Both the position numbers and the translations under genes were made by a program. A stretch of 64,000 nt of DNA from Fallopia convolvulus. Lineage: Eukaryota > Streptophyta > Magnoliopsida > Caryophyllales > Polygonaceae. Below, piece after piece: positions 1 through 12,685 of the stretch; positions within the stretch are counted from its first letter, which is position 1; each line of letters begins with the position of its first letter. Under the pieces are notes generated by a model. The model worked only from the letters and a program-made list of their open reading frames with translations, was not told where the DNA came from and searched no databases. The DNA lies in the NCBI GenBank assembly GCA_964016875.1, contig OZ024726.1:50704825-50768824 (forward strand), in the 5' to 3' direction.

Positions 1-907
1 TGAGTATTGGTATTGGTGAACTTAGTTTTAGACGGATTCTAATCTAGTTGATGGCCTATTAAAAGTAGTAGAAGGTGCTTTGTTATCTCTAGCATGACTT
101 GTTTGGATTCATAATACATGTTTCTCCAGATGTTCTAGTCCATTTGTATACCCACCTCATGTTCCACATAAGAATATAAATTTATAAAATGGATTCCGTT
201 AGTGAACAAAAATTCGTCTTCAATGCACTGGTTGAATACTCCCTTCTTTACCTTTCGTTCCAATCTCCTCGTTAACCTAGAACATGCAAAATAATGGACA
301 CAGGCGATGGGGACCCCCTAATCCACCTCCAATGCCTAAGTCAGAAGAGCAATTGTCGATTGAACGTCGAGGTAAAGGACAAGAATTGCGTGCGAGCTCA
401 GCGAATATGAGGTGCTCATCATACATGGCGATGACATGTATTTATAATGGAGGAGAGGGAGATAAAAGGTTGAAAACTCTATCTCTAAAAGTGGGCCAAT
501 AATGTTCAAGACCTAAGAAGCGATTTCTTGCTCCCCAATCTAAGTGGATATTCTATCTTTCAACTAAGCTAGAATCCTCCATCATAACGAATAACCACCA
601 TATTTAATATTATAATAAAATATATAATTAAAAACAAGGATAATAAATAAAAGTACCTTTATGGCGGATAACAGAAAAAATAATTGTGGCAATTAATTTT
701 ACCCGCTCACAAATGCCCCACTTAGGTTTTAGTTATGTTAGAACGCAACTAAAACGTAAGTACTGTAGGTCCTACACGAAGTGGCCATGCGGGTTAGTCG
801 ATGAGGTTCGCTTACACACGTTTTCGTATATTCATATATTCGTACATTCGTATAATTTCATATCAACTTTAAACTTAAATAAAGATGGATCTATACTCTG
901 CTTTTTA
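1..907. other. Intergenic DNA, no gene recognised
   Basis: I see no protein family, RNA gene or clear repeat boundary here. The open frames are short, lack recognisable motifs and are interrupted by AT-rich stretches (about 600-660 is almost pure A/T). It probably is decayed intergenic DNA 5' of the LINE remnant that follows. Confidence 0.4.
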
Positions 908-1600
908 TGATGGTTTATCTGGAATCATAGAAATGCTATCATATTTAATCTATCTAGGTTAGATTCTCATCTCTTGCCTTGTGATTTAGCTTTTTCCCAA
1001 CATATTCAGTGGGAATTTGATAATTCTACTAAAAGTAGGCCTAAAAATTCTATACGAAAAATAAAAAAAACAATGTTTCTTGGATTAAACCGCCTCGTGA
1101 TTGGTTAAAACTTAAATTTGATGCTTCAAAACAGACAAATTTATCTACTTTTGCAAGTTTTATAATCCGGGATCATGCTTCTCTAATTACAGGGTTTGAT
1201 CGTTTGCACATTGAACCGATGATAGTTTTACAAGCTGAAGCTACTAAACTCTTTTCAGAGTTTGAAAGTAGCGATAAATATGAATATTGCTAATTTAATT
1301 ATCGAATGCGATAATTTAATCCTCATAAATTCTGTAAAAAATATTTGGAAAGTCCCTTGGAAAATTCATTCAATATTAATGGACATCCAAAATTTGATTG
1401 AGGGTATTCCTAATGTTGTGTTTTTTCATTCTTTTAAGGAGTGCAATTATGTGGGTAATTTCATAGGGGAAAAAAGCATATTAATACCATCAACTTCAAC
1501 AAGTGGTTTCTTCAACCTTTGTGTCCTTTGCTTCAGATGCAAACTAGTATGTATTCCCGTACCTTGTACGGGTTTTTCTTAAATAAAATATTAATAATAA
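908..1600 (+). pseudogene. LINE RNase H-domain remnant
   Basis: Conceptual translation gives an RNase H-like domain of the kind found at the C-terminus of plant L1-type LINE ORF2. A start like WFIWNHRNAIIFN is followed by KLKFDAS, ASFIIRDH and QAEA (about 1090-1255). After a frame change near 1260 comes a segment with LIIECDN and VPWKIHSILMDI (1262-1460), the usual second half of the domain. A frameshift and stops make it non-coding. No reverse transcriptase is present upstream, so only the 3' end survives. An A/T-rich tail follows at 1580-1620. The family call is firm; the exact ends are not. Confidence 0.6.
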
Positions 1601-1856
1601 AGTATTTTCAAATATATTTATTATCCGAAAAAAATAATTATGTAAATGCTTAAATATAAATTTTGAATAAATATTTAAAATCAATAAACTATAAAAGTTG
1701 TTTATTTGAAACAATAATATTTTATTAGTATACGAATAAAATTAATATCCAAAACATGATAATTTATTTAATTTTGAAAATAGATAAGTAATAAGATAAA
1801 AACTTATCAATTTATTATATACATGGGACCGTTCAAAATAAACTTAATTATAGTGA

Positions 1857-2118
1857 TATAAGATTGTACGTGCATTATACTATCTTTATATTAAACTTAA
1901 TTATCTAAACCTAGCATATGCATTCTATCTAAAAATAAAATAAATATCCTAATATTTGTATAATATACAGCATAAAAAATATCTTAATAATCTTCCTATT
2001 TATCATATCCAAAAATAAAAGATTTTTTTTTTAAATTAAGAATGAGATTTTCTATCCATTGATTATAGATATATAAGATTGTACGTACATTACACTATCT
2101 TTATATTAAACTTAATTA
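1857..2118. repeat. Pair of ~49-bp direct repeats in AT-rich DNA
   Basis: A ~49-bp sequence starting ATATAAGATTGTACG at about 1857 recurs at about 2070 with two visible changes, 213 bp apart. The surrounding 1600-2380 is AT-rich and shows no gene. It may be a degraded element, but I cannot define ends. Confidence 0.5.
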
Positions 2119-2383
2119 TTTTGATAACGATTGATTTTAATAAAAGTGATGGTGTGGTCCAATCTAAAAGCGACATGTGTCGTTTAATAATTTTTTAACC
2201 TCCGCTTTAGTATATAGTTATGATATTCATTAGTTAGGTTAAGACGTCTATTTAGTTTTCAGGCTATATTGTTTGATTTTTTTAAAAACATTCGTAGTGA
2301 TGATTTAGGTTGGCCGTGTAAAATTGGAATAAACTAATGTTTGCCTTGTAATGAGTTAATAGGTGGTTGTATAAAAAAAAGTA

Positions 2384-2887
2384 CTCCCTCTGCTTCATTA
2401 TATATGTCTTTTTAGCCTCGATTTTTTGTTTCACAATATATGTCTTTTTAGTTGTTGTAGTCTATACTTTACATATTTCCCTTATAATTAATAATAGGTT
2501 ATTAGTAATGATTTTCAATGAAGTAGAAAAGTAAAATAGTAAATGAGGATATGTTAGTATTTTTGATAGATTTTTTAAATAATGTGCAAATTGCCCTAAA
2601 ATAAATATTATAATATGAGAGTTTGGTTCAAATGAAACAAACTATTATCCTGAAATGTAAAACGAATGTAATTTTCCTAGTTCGTAGTGCACCTTTCATA
2701 CGAAAGTGCATTGCAAAATACGAAAAGTTCAATCCGAAAAAGTGCACAACAAAAACTACGAAAAGTGTAAATCCGGAAAAGTACAATCCAAAATAGGATA
2801 AATGTACTATGAAATAGACAAAGTGTATTCGTTTCACGATAAGATTTTGTTTCATTTGAACCAAACTCTATAAAAACGGATGGAGTG
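2384..2887. mobile_element. Stowaway-like MITE, possibly composite
   Basis: The left end CTCCCTCTGC next to a TA dinucleotide (2382-2383) and the right end GGATGGAGTG next to TA (2888-2889) match the inverted ends and TA target duplication of Stowaway (Tc1/mariner) MITEs. At 504 bp it is long for the class. An inner inverted repeat (GAGTTTGGTTCAAATGAAAC near 2621 and its complement ending near 2869) suggests either a second MITE nested in the right part or two fused elements. No coding capacity is seen. Confidence 0.55.
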
Positions 2888-2889
2888 TA

Positions 2890-3555
2890 ACTTTTAACCA
2901 AATTCTCTCACATGTTAATTCAGTGCATTTGGTGTAGAAATTGGGCCTACACGTCCTGAGGTGTAGCCCGTAGTATCAAAGTCCGATATCGAGACAGACG
3001 CTCCTCTCCTATTCACTGTGTTTGTTCAATATAATTGGGCGCTATTGTATTGCCTTTCATGTATTATTCATTTATTCTTATCCTTCCTAGAGAGCATAAC
3101 TTTATGAAAATTTATCATTGACAATACTCCGTAAAAGTTACTCCATAATACATTCACTAATCTCAACTCTCTTTAAAAATGCTCTTTTCTTTAGCGGGGC
3201 AATGCGTTCATACATTTCATGTCTAACTAGTTTAACTGTTTAAGTGAGCCGTTGTCTATAGTTTAATTTTCTAACCCTGATATACATACATCCAAGCATA
3301 CACTAAACTGACGTCACTCTTCAACTTGTGTGATGAAAACGAAGCTGCAAAAGTTCACAAAAAACAACGGCACATTCTCTTTTTTTCTTTCTTCCTTCGT
3401 CATTCATTAATCTCCCACTCACACAAATATACAAATGAAAAACGAAGCAAAGTCGAACCTCTAAAGTCTCAACACTTCCTCCACCGGAATCTCATCCCCA
3501 CGCCGGCGTAGCCCAATGCTCCTCCATCGCTAACCCCCAAAAACTCTCTTCAACC
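2890..3555 (+). promoter_or_regulatory. Upstream region and 5' leader of the receptor-like kinase
   Basis: No other gene is visible between the MITE and the kinase start. The last ~200 bases are rich in C/T tracts and turn GC-richer toward the ATG, typical of a plant 5' UTR. No TATA box can be assigned with certainty from the sequence alone. Confidence 0.35.
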
Positions 3556-6500
3556 ATGTCAATCTACAACGGAGCTTTACTAAACTCCGACCTCTCAAAA
3601 CCCACATCGATCTTCGGCCTCCGACTATGGGTGCTCATCGGAATCTTCGTGGGGTCCACCATAGTCCTCCTCCTCTTCCTCCTCTCCCTCTGCCTCACCT
3701 CTCGCCGGCGCAACCCCCACCACGCGGCCGCCGAGGCCACCCCGGCGGTTTCCAAGGAAATCAAGGAGATTCCGATCTCCGACCACCATTTCCACCACCG
3801 GCCGGCGAGCGCGCCGGAGATCCAGATCGACATGGGGAAAGTCGAGCACAGGGTGATCTTCTCCGATAAGGTTTCCAGTGGGGAGAGCTTGAGGTCCGGG
3901 TCGCACGCGCAAAGCGGCGCGTTTGGGAGCGAGATGGGGAGTGCTGGAACGGCGTCGTTTGGGGGCCCGGAGGTCTCGCACTTGGGGTGGGGCCGCTGGT
4001 ACACGCTGAGGGAGCTGGAATTGGCCACCGACGGATTGGCGGATGAGAATGTGATTGGCGAAGGAGGATATGGAATTGTTTATTGTGGAGTTTTGGGGGA
4101 TAATAATACTAAAGTTGCCATCAAGAATCTCTTGAATAACAGGTAATCTTTGGTAAATTGGGTTTTGTATATGATTTGTTGGTTTGATTGGGTTTCTTCT
4201 GATGCCATTGATTCAGCTTCGTATTGATTTCTGGTTGTGTGTAAAGATTGGCATATTGGGGGACTGAAAGCTGAGATTTTTATGACCAAATCTCATTAGT
4301 AGGAAAAGAATTGGGTAGTAAGATTTATTGATTGGACTTTATGATTTGTGGGTTAATTTTGCTTGATTCTAAAGGTTGTAGTTCATAATTTGTCTACTTC
4401 ATTTGAAATTTGAGCTTGAGATAACAAAACTCACCCGGATTGGCTACATTTTTATGATTTGGATTTTGAGTAACCCCTTCGCCTGTTAATCCATAATCTG
4501 TATTTAGACATTAAAAGAGTTAAAGGGTTGTGGGGTTTGGCTTACAATAATGCTCATTGTTCTTTGCATTTTTGCTCTGTTCAATGTATTCAGTGCTTGC
4601 AAGTTTTGGGCTTGTGTGGTTGGATGTTTGGTGGAGTGGGTAGATGGAGATTTTGGATCTTTCTTATTGACTTTTTTTTTATCATCTCTTCTATTATTTT
4701 CCTTTGTTGATGTTGTTCTTGTCCATTTTTACAAGAATTTATGCCTTAAACTCTATTTTCTGTTCTTAATTGTGTAACAAATTTGTGCTTCAGTTAATAT
4801 ATTTGCTCTTCAATCATTGATATATGTAGCAATTACTGAGCAAGTGTCTTGGTTCAAGTGCTTGGATTATTTTTCAACTTGGTGTTTATGCCCTCTTAAA
4901 ACATCAGTGTAGTACTGATATCTCTTTGCTCAATCAAAACTCACAGGGGTCAAGCTGAGAAGGAGTTTAAAGTGGAGGTAGAAGCAATAGGCCGTGTTCG
5001 ACATAAGAATCTTGTAAGGCTATTGGGATACTGTGTTGAGGGGGCTTACAGGATGCTTGTATACGAGTATGTGGACAATGGTAACTTGGATCAATGGCTA
5101 CATGGTGACGTGGGCGAAGTCAGTCCTCTTACATGGGATATTCGAATGAACATCATTTTGGGAACCGCAAAAGGGTAAGCCTCAACACCATTCGTAATTC
5201 AAATGCTCAGTTATAAGAATCCTATTTTGGAAAGATTTCATTACATTTTATTGTTCTAGGCATTGTTATTAAAATCGAGATTCTAGGATCGGATCACATA
5301 AGGTCTTGTGGATCGGATCGTAAAATCGGATCGTAGGATCGTAAGATCCTATAATATTACTAAAACCAATATAATATAGATATGATACAAAAAATATAGG
5401 CACTAAAACCAAAAAATATATAATTTTATTAAAATTTAATGATCATAATGCCGAAAAATTGACATTGCAAACTTATATATGCACAAGAAGCACATTTAAA
5501 AATATATATGCTCACATAATAAGAATCGAGGAAAGATTATGGGTCTTTATTAGGGGAAAAATATTATAAATTCAACAATTGAGAGTCGGAAAGATGAAAA
5601 TTGGGAGGTAAATGAGGTTAAAAGAGACAATATGAGCATTTAAGGGATGTAATTTCACTAATAATTAAGTTAATTGGTGCTAAAATAAATTTTATAAGCT
5701 CAAAGTAAAAAACTGGATAGGATCTTACGATTTTATACGGGATCTCATGAGATCCTATACGATTCTATACGATTCTACACGATTCTATACGATTCTAATA
5801 CGATTCTACACGATTCTATAACGATTTTAACAAATTTCGATTTTAATGTACGATCCGGATCAAAATCCCATATGGGATCGTAGGATCTCACGATTTTAAG
5901 ATCCGGATCTCGATTTTAATAACAATGGTTCTAGGATTTTCTAGTTTGTTTATAGTATTTAAGACTCTACAATTTAGACCGGTATAAGTGTAATGATCCA
6001 CAATATTACTTATTGTATTGATGTTGTAGATTGGCCTACCTCCATGAGGGGCTTGAACCCAAGGTGATTCACCGAGACATCAAATCTAGCAACATTTTAC
6101 TTGATCGCCAATGGCATACTAAATTGTCGGATTTTGGACTCGCCAAGCTGTTGAACTCTGAGACAAGTTATGTTACAACTCGTGTAATGGGAACATTCGG
6201 GTGAGCATCCCTTTGTTTTATATTTGCATTTTTTTTCTCTTTAGCTCAATTGTCATCTAAATCAATTGTCTATTTCTCTTGCAGATACGTCGCACCAGAA
6301 TATGCTTGTACTGGCATGTTGACTGAAAAGAGTGATGTTTATAGCTTCGGGATACTAATAATGGAGGTTATTTCAGGTAGATCCCCTGTTGACTACAGCC
6401 GACCACCCGGAGAGGTAAACTGAATATTTTCAACTTTCTTTGTTTTGCAATGCGTTTTTCATGCCACTGTTTTTTCTTAGAAGCTAAATGCTGTTTGTAG

Positions 6501-6924
6501 GTGAACTTGGTAGATTGGCTGAAGACAATGGTAGGTAATAGAAGATCCGATGAAGTAGTGGATCCGAAATTGCCCGAGAAGCCAATCTCAAAAGCACTCA
6601 AACGAATCCTCTTAGTCGCTCTCCGTTGTGTTGATCCTGATGCTCAGAAAAGGCCTAAGATGGGGCATGTGGTTCACATGCTTGAATCTGAAGATTTCTT
6701 GTCTCGTGATGTATGGATCACACTTCTCTTCTATTGCTTGTCCAAGTAACTCACTTTCAACTACAACCATGGACAATTAACAACTCTCTTTTCTTGTATA
6801 GGAGCGGCGAATTGGGAGAGACCCACATGGGTCAAATCGTGAGCATCCTCAGGCGAACCATGTTGCAGACAAAAATGATGGCGAGATTAGTAAGGAGCGT
6901 AGCCAGGAAGCTTGGAGGAAATGA
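3556..6924 (+). CDS. Receptor-like serine/threonine-protein kinase (At1g01540 type)
   Basis: Six exons join in frame to 482 residues: 3556-4142, 4947-5174, 6030-6200, 6285-6414, 6501-6710, 6802-6924, all with GT-AG introns. The N-terminus is short with no extracellular domain, then one membrane segment (about residues 25-48). A variable region precedes the kinase. The glycine-rich loop GEGGYGIV is at 168-175, the VAIK lysine at 190, HRDIKSSN with Asp288, DFG at 306-308, and the GTFGYVAPEY activation end follows in exons 3-4, so all catalytic residues are present. The protein is expected at the plasma membrane with its kinase in the cytosol. Family members of this plant group are usually 470-500 residues, as here. 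The start is the ATG just before the membrane anchor. The substrate and ligand are unknown. Intron 2 (855 bp) carries a MITE. The C-terminal tail after ESEDFLSRD is hydrophilic and only weakly conserved. Confidence 0.9.
5261..5927. mobile_element. hAT-like MITE in intron 2 of the receptor-like kinase
   Basis: The 667-bp element begins CATTGTTATTAAAATCGAGA and ends with the perfect complement of this sequence (21-bp inverted repeat). It is flanked by identical 8-bp duplications GTTCTAGG (5253-5260 and 5928-5935). An 8-bp duplication and CA...TG ends are features of hAT elements. The interior is full of GATCGGATC and GATTCTATACG tandem motifs near both ends (5280-5350 and 5755-5900). It has no coding capacity. 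Confidence 0.85.
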
Positions 6925-8268
6925 TGTAGATAACTAGATAAGCAACCGAGTTACCATAATTGTCCTTAGTTTTTTTTTTACACTACTTTTACAGGTGCAG
7001 TTTTTCCACCCTTAATGATTGCATTCAATTGATTCTTCTTCTTGCTGTGTAGTTTTCTCCTTGTAATTTAAGGCAAATCCAAGCATTTTGTAACTTAAGT
7101 TCAATATCACACGCATTTACATTTGGCTGCATCGCCACACACACACACACACATATTGAGTTGGGATGCTTATGTAAAATTTTTGCATGAAAACATCATC
7201 ATTTTGATAGGAAAGATCATTGTTTGATGAATCGAGAGCCATTTGGAGCTTAAATTTTCTGCCTTTTGATTGTTGTTCATTAAAGTAGTTTGAGCAAAGA
7301 TCTAATGCTTATCATAAGGAGTATGGGTGCTTAGGACCTACAAAAAAACAGCTCATATGTGCAGAAGAAAATAATTTAAAAGGGAACTTTTCTTTGTTCT
7401 TGTTGGGTTGTAGGTGGACCAGCAAGGCAAATGAAGGAATCTAGGATTGCTTTCTTTCTTTCTTTCTTTGTATTTTTTGGGGGTTTTCTGATTTACAATT
7501 AATGACAGAACGTGGAGTTTGTCCATTGTAAACCCATCTGAATCCTGCAAAAAATAATTGCATTGTTGGGAAAGGCAAGTGGATTTGTTAATATGTGCGA
7601 TAGCTGGCTTTCGTATCATTGAGATTGTTTCTCTTTTTTATGATCGTCTAGTATATGATTGCCAATGCTAAGTTGTTCCTTTACTTATGATCGTCTAGTA
7701 TATGATTGCCAATGCTAAGTTGTTCCTTTACTTATTCCACTTGATAAGGAAAGTGTAAATTTATCATTTCTGTATTATGAAGGAATTAGGGCCGTCTCAA
7801 CATTTCTAATTAGATTTAAAATAAAAAGAAGTAAGATTTATTTTCTTATAGAGTTTTAATTTCTAAAATAAGGATAGTTAGCATATGCGCTTAGAATATA
7901 AATTAGAAATAACCGTTTTTGATAATATTTGGGGACATGAACTACTAATTAGAAGAAGTAAGATTTATTTCAAAGTTTAATCTGTATATCTCATAGTAAT
8001 ATGTAGTAAAAATTTCTTACTATAAATTTGATACTGAAATTCAATGCATTGATTATGCTCTATTAATAGAGAGATCGACTCGATTTTTGATTAAAAAATT
8101 ATAAGAGAAGTAGATCATATACGTATAACATGTTTTAAAAAGATCTTACACTTAAAATTTGGTATATTGTTAAATTAATTGATCCAGATCCACTTAAAAT
8201 GCCCCGGAAGGATTTAAGTCAATTTAATTCTTGGAAACTTCTAATTAATAGGTAATGATTAATGAAAT
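6925..8268. other. Kinase 3' flank with microsatellites and a 47-bp tandem duplication
   Basis: After the kinase stop comes a probable 3' UTR. Then (CA)n at about 7136-7153, (CTTT)n at about 7449-7468, and a 47-bp unit starting ATGATCGTCTAG repeated exactly twice (7640-7686, 7687-7733). No gene is recognised. The last part (about 8225-8268) is the target DNA of the copia element that follows. Confidence 0.55.
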
Positions 8269-8422
8269 TGTTATAAATTATAGAGAATAGAGAGAAATAG
8301 GGAGAGAGGAGAGAGATCAGATCCATCTTATTAGGTCACCCATAGGGGTCTTTATATAGAGAATACAAACTAGGGTTTTTAATTGTACATCTAAATATAA
8401 TAATATAATAAATATTATAACA
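8269..8422 (-). repeat. Copia 3' LTR
   Basis: A 154-bp terminal repeat that differs from its partner at 15984-16137 at only a few positions (for example AGGGGTC versus AGAGCC in the middle). It starts TGTTATAAATTA and ends TTATAACA in plus orientation. LTRs of this length are short for a copia element. Confidence 0.85.
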
Positions 8423-8439
8423 CTCCCCCTTATATGTAC

Positions 8440-8860
8440 ATCACTAACTGCCTCGTTAAAAACCTTGTCTGGAAAACTCAATGTGACAAAACCAAGACTA
8501 AGGGAAAAAGAGTGCAGTAATGATTCTTCTCTCAACTTGAAATATATCCTCCTTGCTTGAATGAATTGAGCATCCATCATGTCTTTGAGTTGAATCTTGT
8601 AATTTGAGAACACTTGATGATAGGTACTTTGGTTGATCAATCTATGCCGAATTCTCTTCATACATCACCGTTGGCTCCTTTCAACTTGATTTGATGAATG
8701 GATAAAAACTCCATTCCTTAACATATCTCGAATTTCAGGCCGAGATTGTCTCATTAAAGACCTTATATGACGAACTGCCTCATTAAAAACCTTGTTTGGA
8801 AAAACCCAGTGGGATAAAAACCAAAGCCAAGGGAAAAAGAGTACAGTCGTATAATAATGC
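8440..8860 (-). repeat. Duplicated 3' untranslated motif of the copia element
   Basis: A ~70-bp segment (minus strand: CTCTTTTTCCCTTAGTCTTG through AACGAGGCAGTT) occurs at about 8445-8515 and again, diverged, at about 8770-8845. It lies between pol and the 3' LTR. This sequence is familiar from the 3' untranslated end of plant copia elements; the duplication is inside the element. Confidence 0.6.
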
Positions 8861-8949
8861 TCCCCTCAGTTAAACACACAATCTTTATGCAATAAATATA
8901 TGCAATCACTGAATTTTGTAGAAGATTGGTAATTCTGGACCAATAATCT

Positions 8950-10085
8950 TTATTTTATGTTTAGGGAGACAATAACTCATTGTCACATAAAATGACATTA
9001 TTGAGGTAATGAAGCAAGGTACGGTAATGTACCTATTGTATTGAGATATGGTACTTCAAGACCTAATATCTCTTTCATTTTCTAATTAGGACGAAATGAG
9101 TCATTTTCCACACTTAGCGATCTTACTACCATTGGTGTACTTAATGGATGCGCCTTATCTATATTAAGTCGCTTTAGGACCTTTTCTGTATAATTTGATT
9201 GGTGTATAAACATTCCATCCTTTGTATGCTGAAACTGCAGGCCGAGACAATACTTGGTAGTTTCTAAGTCCTTCATTTCAAATTCTCTTTTTAAATAATC
9301 AGCTTCTATTAGGATCTCTTCTAGAGTCCCAATAATATTCAAATCATCAACATAAACAACAATGATTACATATCTCAAATTTGTTGTTTTTATAAACACA
9401 CAAGGACCTATTTGATCGCTGACAAATCCTTGCCTTTGTAGATATTCTCTAAGGTGATTATACCACATTCTTCCCGATTATTTCAATCCATATAGCGATC
9501 TTCTAAGTTTAATGGAATAAATGTAATGTGGCTTTGATTCAAATGCTTCAGGCATTTTCAATCCTTTTGGGATTTTCATGTATATGTTGGTACCTAATGA
9601 CTCATATAGGTATGTTGTTACCACATCCACGAGTTGCATTTTCAAACGCTCAACAACGGCTAAAGCAACAAGGAACCTGAGTGTTGTTGCATCCACTGCT
9701 GGTGAATACATTTCCATGTAATCCACTCCAGGTTTTTGCGAGAACTCTTGTGCAACCAGTTATTACAGACTAGTTTTGCACTTTCTGGTGTTGGAACTAC
9801 AGGCCCAAAAACATCTAGTCTGTTTAACGAATCCAATTTTGCTTTCCAGCTTTTCCAACCATTTCGATGTTGACATTCCTCCATTGTTTGGGGATTATTG
9901 TAATCTTCTCCAGTGACTTTTACGATAAATGAATAAGCAAAGATATCTTCCCGATACCCTGTACCGATACTTACATAATTAATCGACATTTCCAAATTGT
10001 CTCTCATGCCATTTTCTTTGCTTTTAGAGTCTTTAGATGGAATCTCTTCAGGAGTTCTATCTTCATGTTTATTTCCATTCGACAT
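8950..10085 (-). pseudogene. Copia pol remnant: reverse transcriptase
   Basis: Minus-strand frames at 10085-9660, 9726-9478 and 9468-9082 together give a copia reverse transcriptase. Visible are the pre-RT part (ECQHRNGW, FGPVVPTPE), LVDVVTTYLY in place of the palm motif around the first Asp, the SLYGLK motif, and the catalytic YVDDLNIIG. The palm is followed by STPMVVRSL and, below 9082, by a last readable EILGLEVPYLNTIGTLPYL. Stops and frame changes separate the pieces. RNase H, integrase, protease and gag are not recognisable. Confidence 0.85.
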
Positions 10086-12685
10086 ATCATCCTTTTGGGA
10101 TGTAATTGGCTCTTTCCTCTTCTGGGGAACGTATCCTTAAATCCGAAAATGTCTCTCATGCTTCAAGCATGCTTATGTGTTGGTTTGGAGTTGCTTTTAG
10201 AATCTCCAAATGAGTTGACGCATTTTCAGTTGGTGTTTGTGACTTAATCACTTTCATGACATTGGTAAACATCATGAAGCTATACAATCCCCTAAACTTC
10301 CGGTTTAGTTATACAATTTGCTAAAGTTCTGGTTTAGCTTTCTCCAACTTTAAAAATACATTGCATCCCATGCAATTTCTTAATTTCTAGTCTCACTTTA
10401 TTCTCCCCCTAAAGTTGGGATTTTTCACCTCGCCAAAGTGATACGTTTAATACCGAGCAATATATTGATCACCGCTTTTAAGCTCAGGGTATTATTTAAA
10501 CAACAAGGACTCAATCCTCTTGTTTAATCCCAACTTTCTTTAATGTGTGGCATTACTTAAAAATTATCTAGGGGTGGAGGACATATATAGCATTTCCATT
10601 AGGAGAATTTGCTATAAGCGGTCGGTCTTGTCGAATTAAATAATCGATATTCATATTCATGACCCTATTTAACCACGACTCTTCCAAGTCGCGTATTCCA
10701 TGTATAGCACTTGTCTGGCTATCAATTATGACCGCATTATTGACGACTCTACCTGGGTCGTTTTGTAAATATGTGTGAGAGCTATCCAATGCTCAATCAC
10801 TACACATATTGATTTATTCCATTCTCCTCCAATTTCCTTGGAACCAATAGGTTGAGGCATCTCTCAACATTACATGATATTCCATAATGGTTCACATGGC
10901 GATGTAATTGGTCCTCTTATATCACTTGAACCTAGTCAAGAAGCATATGAGAATTTGCCTTTACTTACATTAAACCGACCTTGCTATTAATTTGTCAAGA
11001 GCACAAGCCTTTCAAGGTCACTCTTAGGAAGAGACTTCAAGTCTCAAGATCTTTCGGTCCTATACCGATCATGCGCATTATTATTTCACTTGAGTGACCA
11101 AGTTGGTCATGCCACAAAAATATCTTATCCTCAACTAACTTCCGGTTAGTGAGATTACATTATTTAATGGGATATACTCTTCTAGAGTCATCATAAACTT
11201 CACACCAAAATTTGCGCATAACTTGTGAAAACTTCTGGTTTTCAAATACTATGTGGTGTGACACCATTGAAAATGTCGGTGATCAAATATAAATTTGGGA
11301 GCTCATCAACTCATATCAGATAAACCGTTATCTTCATATCAAAATTAGATGCCTCAAAATGGGTGCATTCAGAACTTTTAATATAGATTAGACCGGTCTC
11401 CACACTTGTACTCATAAGGTGTGGTTCTTGTACAACTGGTACAAGACTGATGATCAATTATGTCATTTATGGGACATCCCTTATCTTAGATGTTCTTCTG
11501 GACATCAAATTAACCCACAACGTCCTAGATATAAGTCATAACCATGACTAACGGCCGCATGCGTAATATACCGTAAACTCTTTCACACCCTCTTCTAGAG
11601 GAGGCATGCTTCTGGCATGCAAGAGGTTGGTCAAACATGACCTTGAACTTCTAGTTCATGCTAGGTAGGTGGTCATTTAGACATAGTTCTGAATATTGTA
11701 ACGACCCACATTTCTTGTACTACTTCTAGAGTACATGCCATATTTCTTGTACTACATCTAGAGTACATGGTTTGGTATGAGATCTCTTAACTCTCCAAGA
11801 GTTTATAACGATCTCTTCTTATCAAAATTCGATTCTTCAAGCTCGAATAGAGTTGATGATATAATACGTTCATTATAACTTAGCACATGTTTGTTGGAAC
11901 TTCAAGTGCTTCATGGATCTCCCAAACATCTCATCTGTCAACTTCAACTGACAATGTAATTTTATTTCTTGAACCATTTATCATCCACTTCGGGAGATGA
12001 TATGTTCATATAGTTCCACTAATAAATTCTTCTCATCATACTACAAGAAGTAATTATATATGTAAATCCACTTCTAGGGATAATACTCTTATGTGTAAAA
12101 GCATCTACTTCAGGAGATGATCATTGTCACATAATTTTATCTTCTTCAGGAAGCGATATTTTCTATCATTACTCACTCCAAGGAGTAATGAGATTTATTA
12201 ATTCATCTCTTCAAGGATGATTTCAAATTGTCTCTACTGGGACATACTAACATCCTCTTCAGGATATGACAAGTTTTAACATTAAGAAAAAATAAAAATG
12301 TATATAATCAATAACATAAATAATTAAATTCAATTTGAAAAGTATAAGTAAAGAAATAAAGTATCATAAAATATTGTCAACTTCTGGTGGCGAGAGATTG
12401 AATACGAAGTCTTCTAAACTTCTTTCCATCACATACTTCAAGATGTGATTATTAATAAGATCTTTCAATCATATACTTCAAGATGTGATTTCAATGAGAC
12501 CTTTTAGTCACATACTTCAGGATGTGATATCCATGTGGGTATTTTATTATCTACTTCAAGAGATAATATTTGTCATATTAACTTTATAGTCTGCTTCTGG
12601 AGATGATATTTTTTTTTCAATTTGCACATGAATCATGTCATTTACTTCAAGATGCAACTTTAGTATCACTATTCACTCCAAGGAG

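Noticed and set aside
2160..2230. Helitron 5' end near the AGCGGAGG / ACTATATAC motif
   Set aside because: A start-like sequence is present on the minus strand but no CTRRT end with hairpin was found downstream.
3564..4028. Minus-strand open frames of 118-154 residues over kinase exon 1
   Set aside because: They mirror the GC-rich coding exon of the receptor-like kinase; the plus strand has the recognisable protein.
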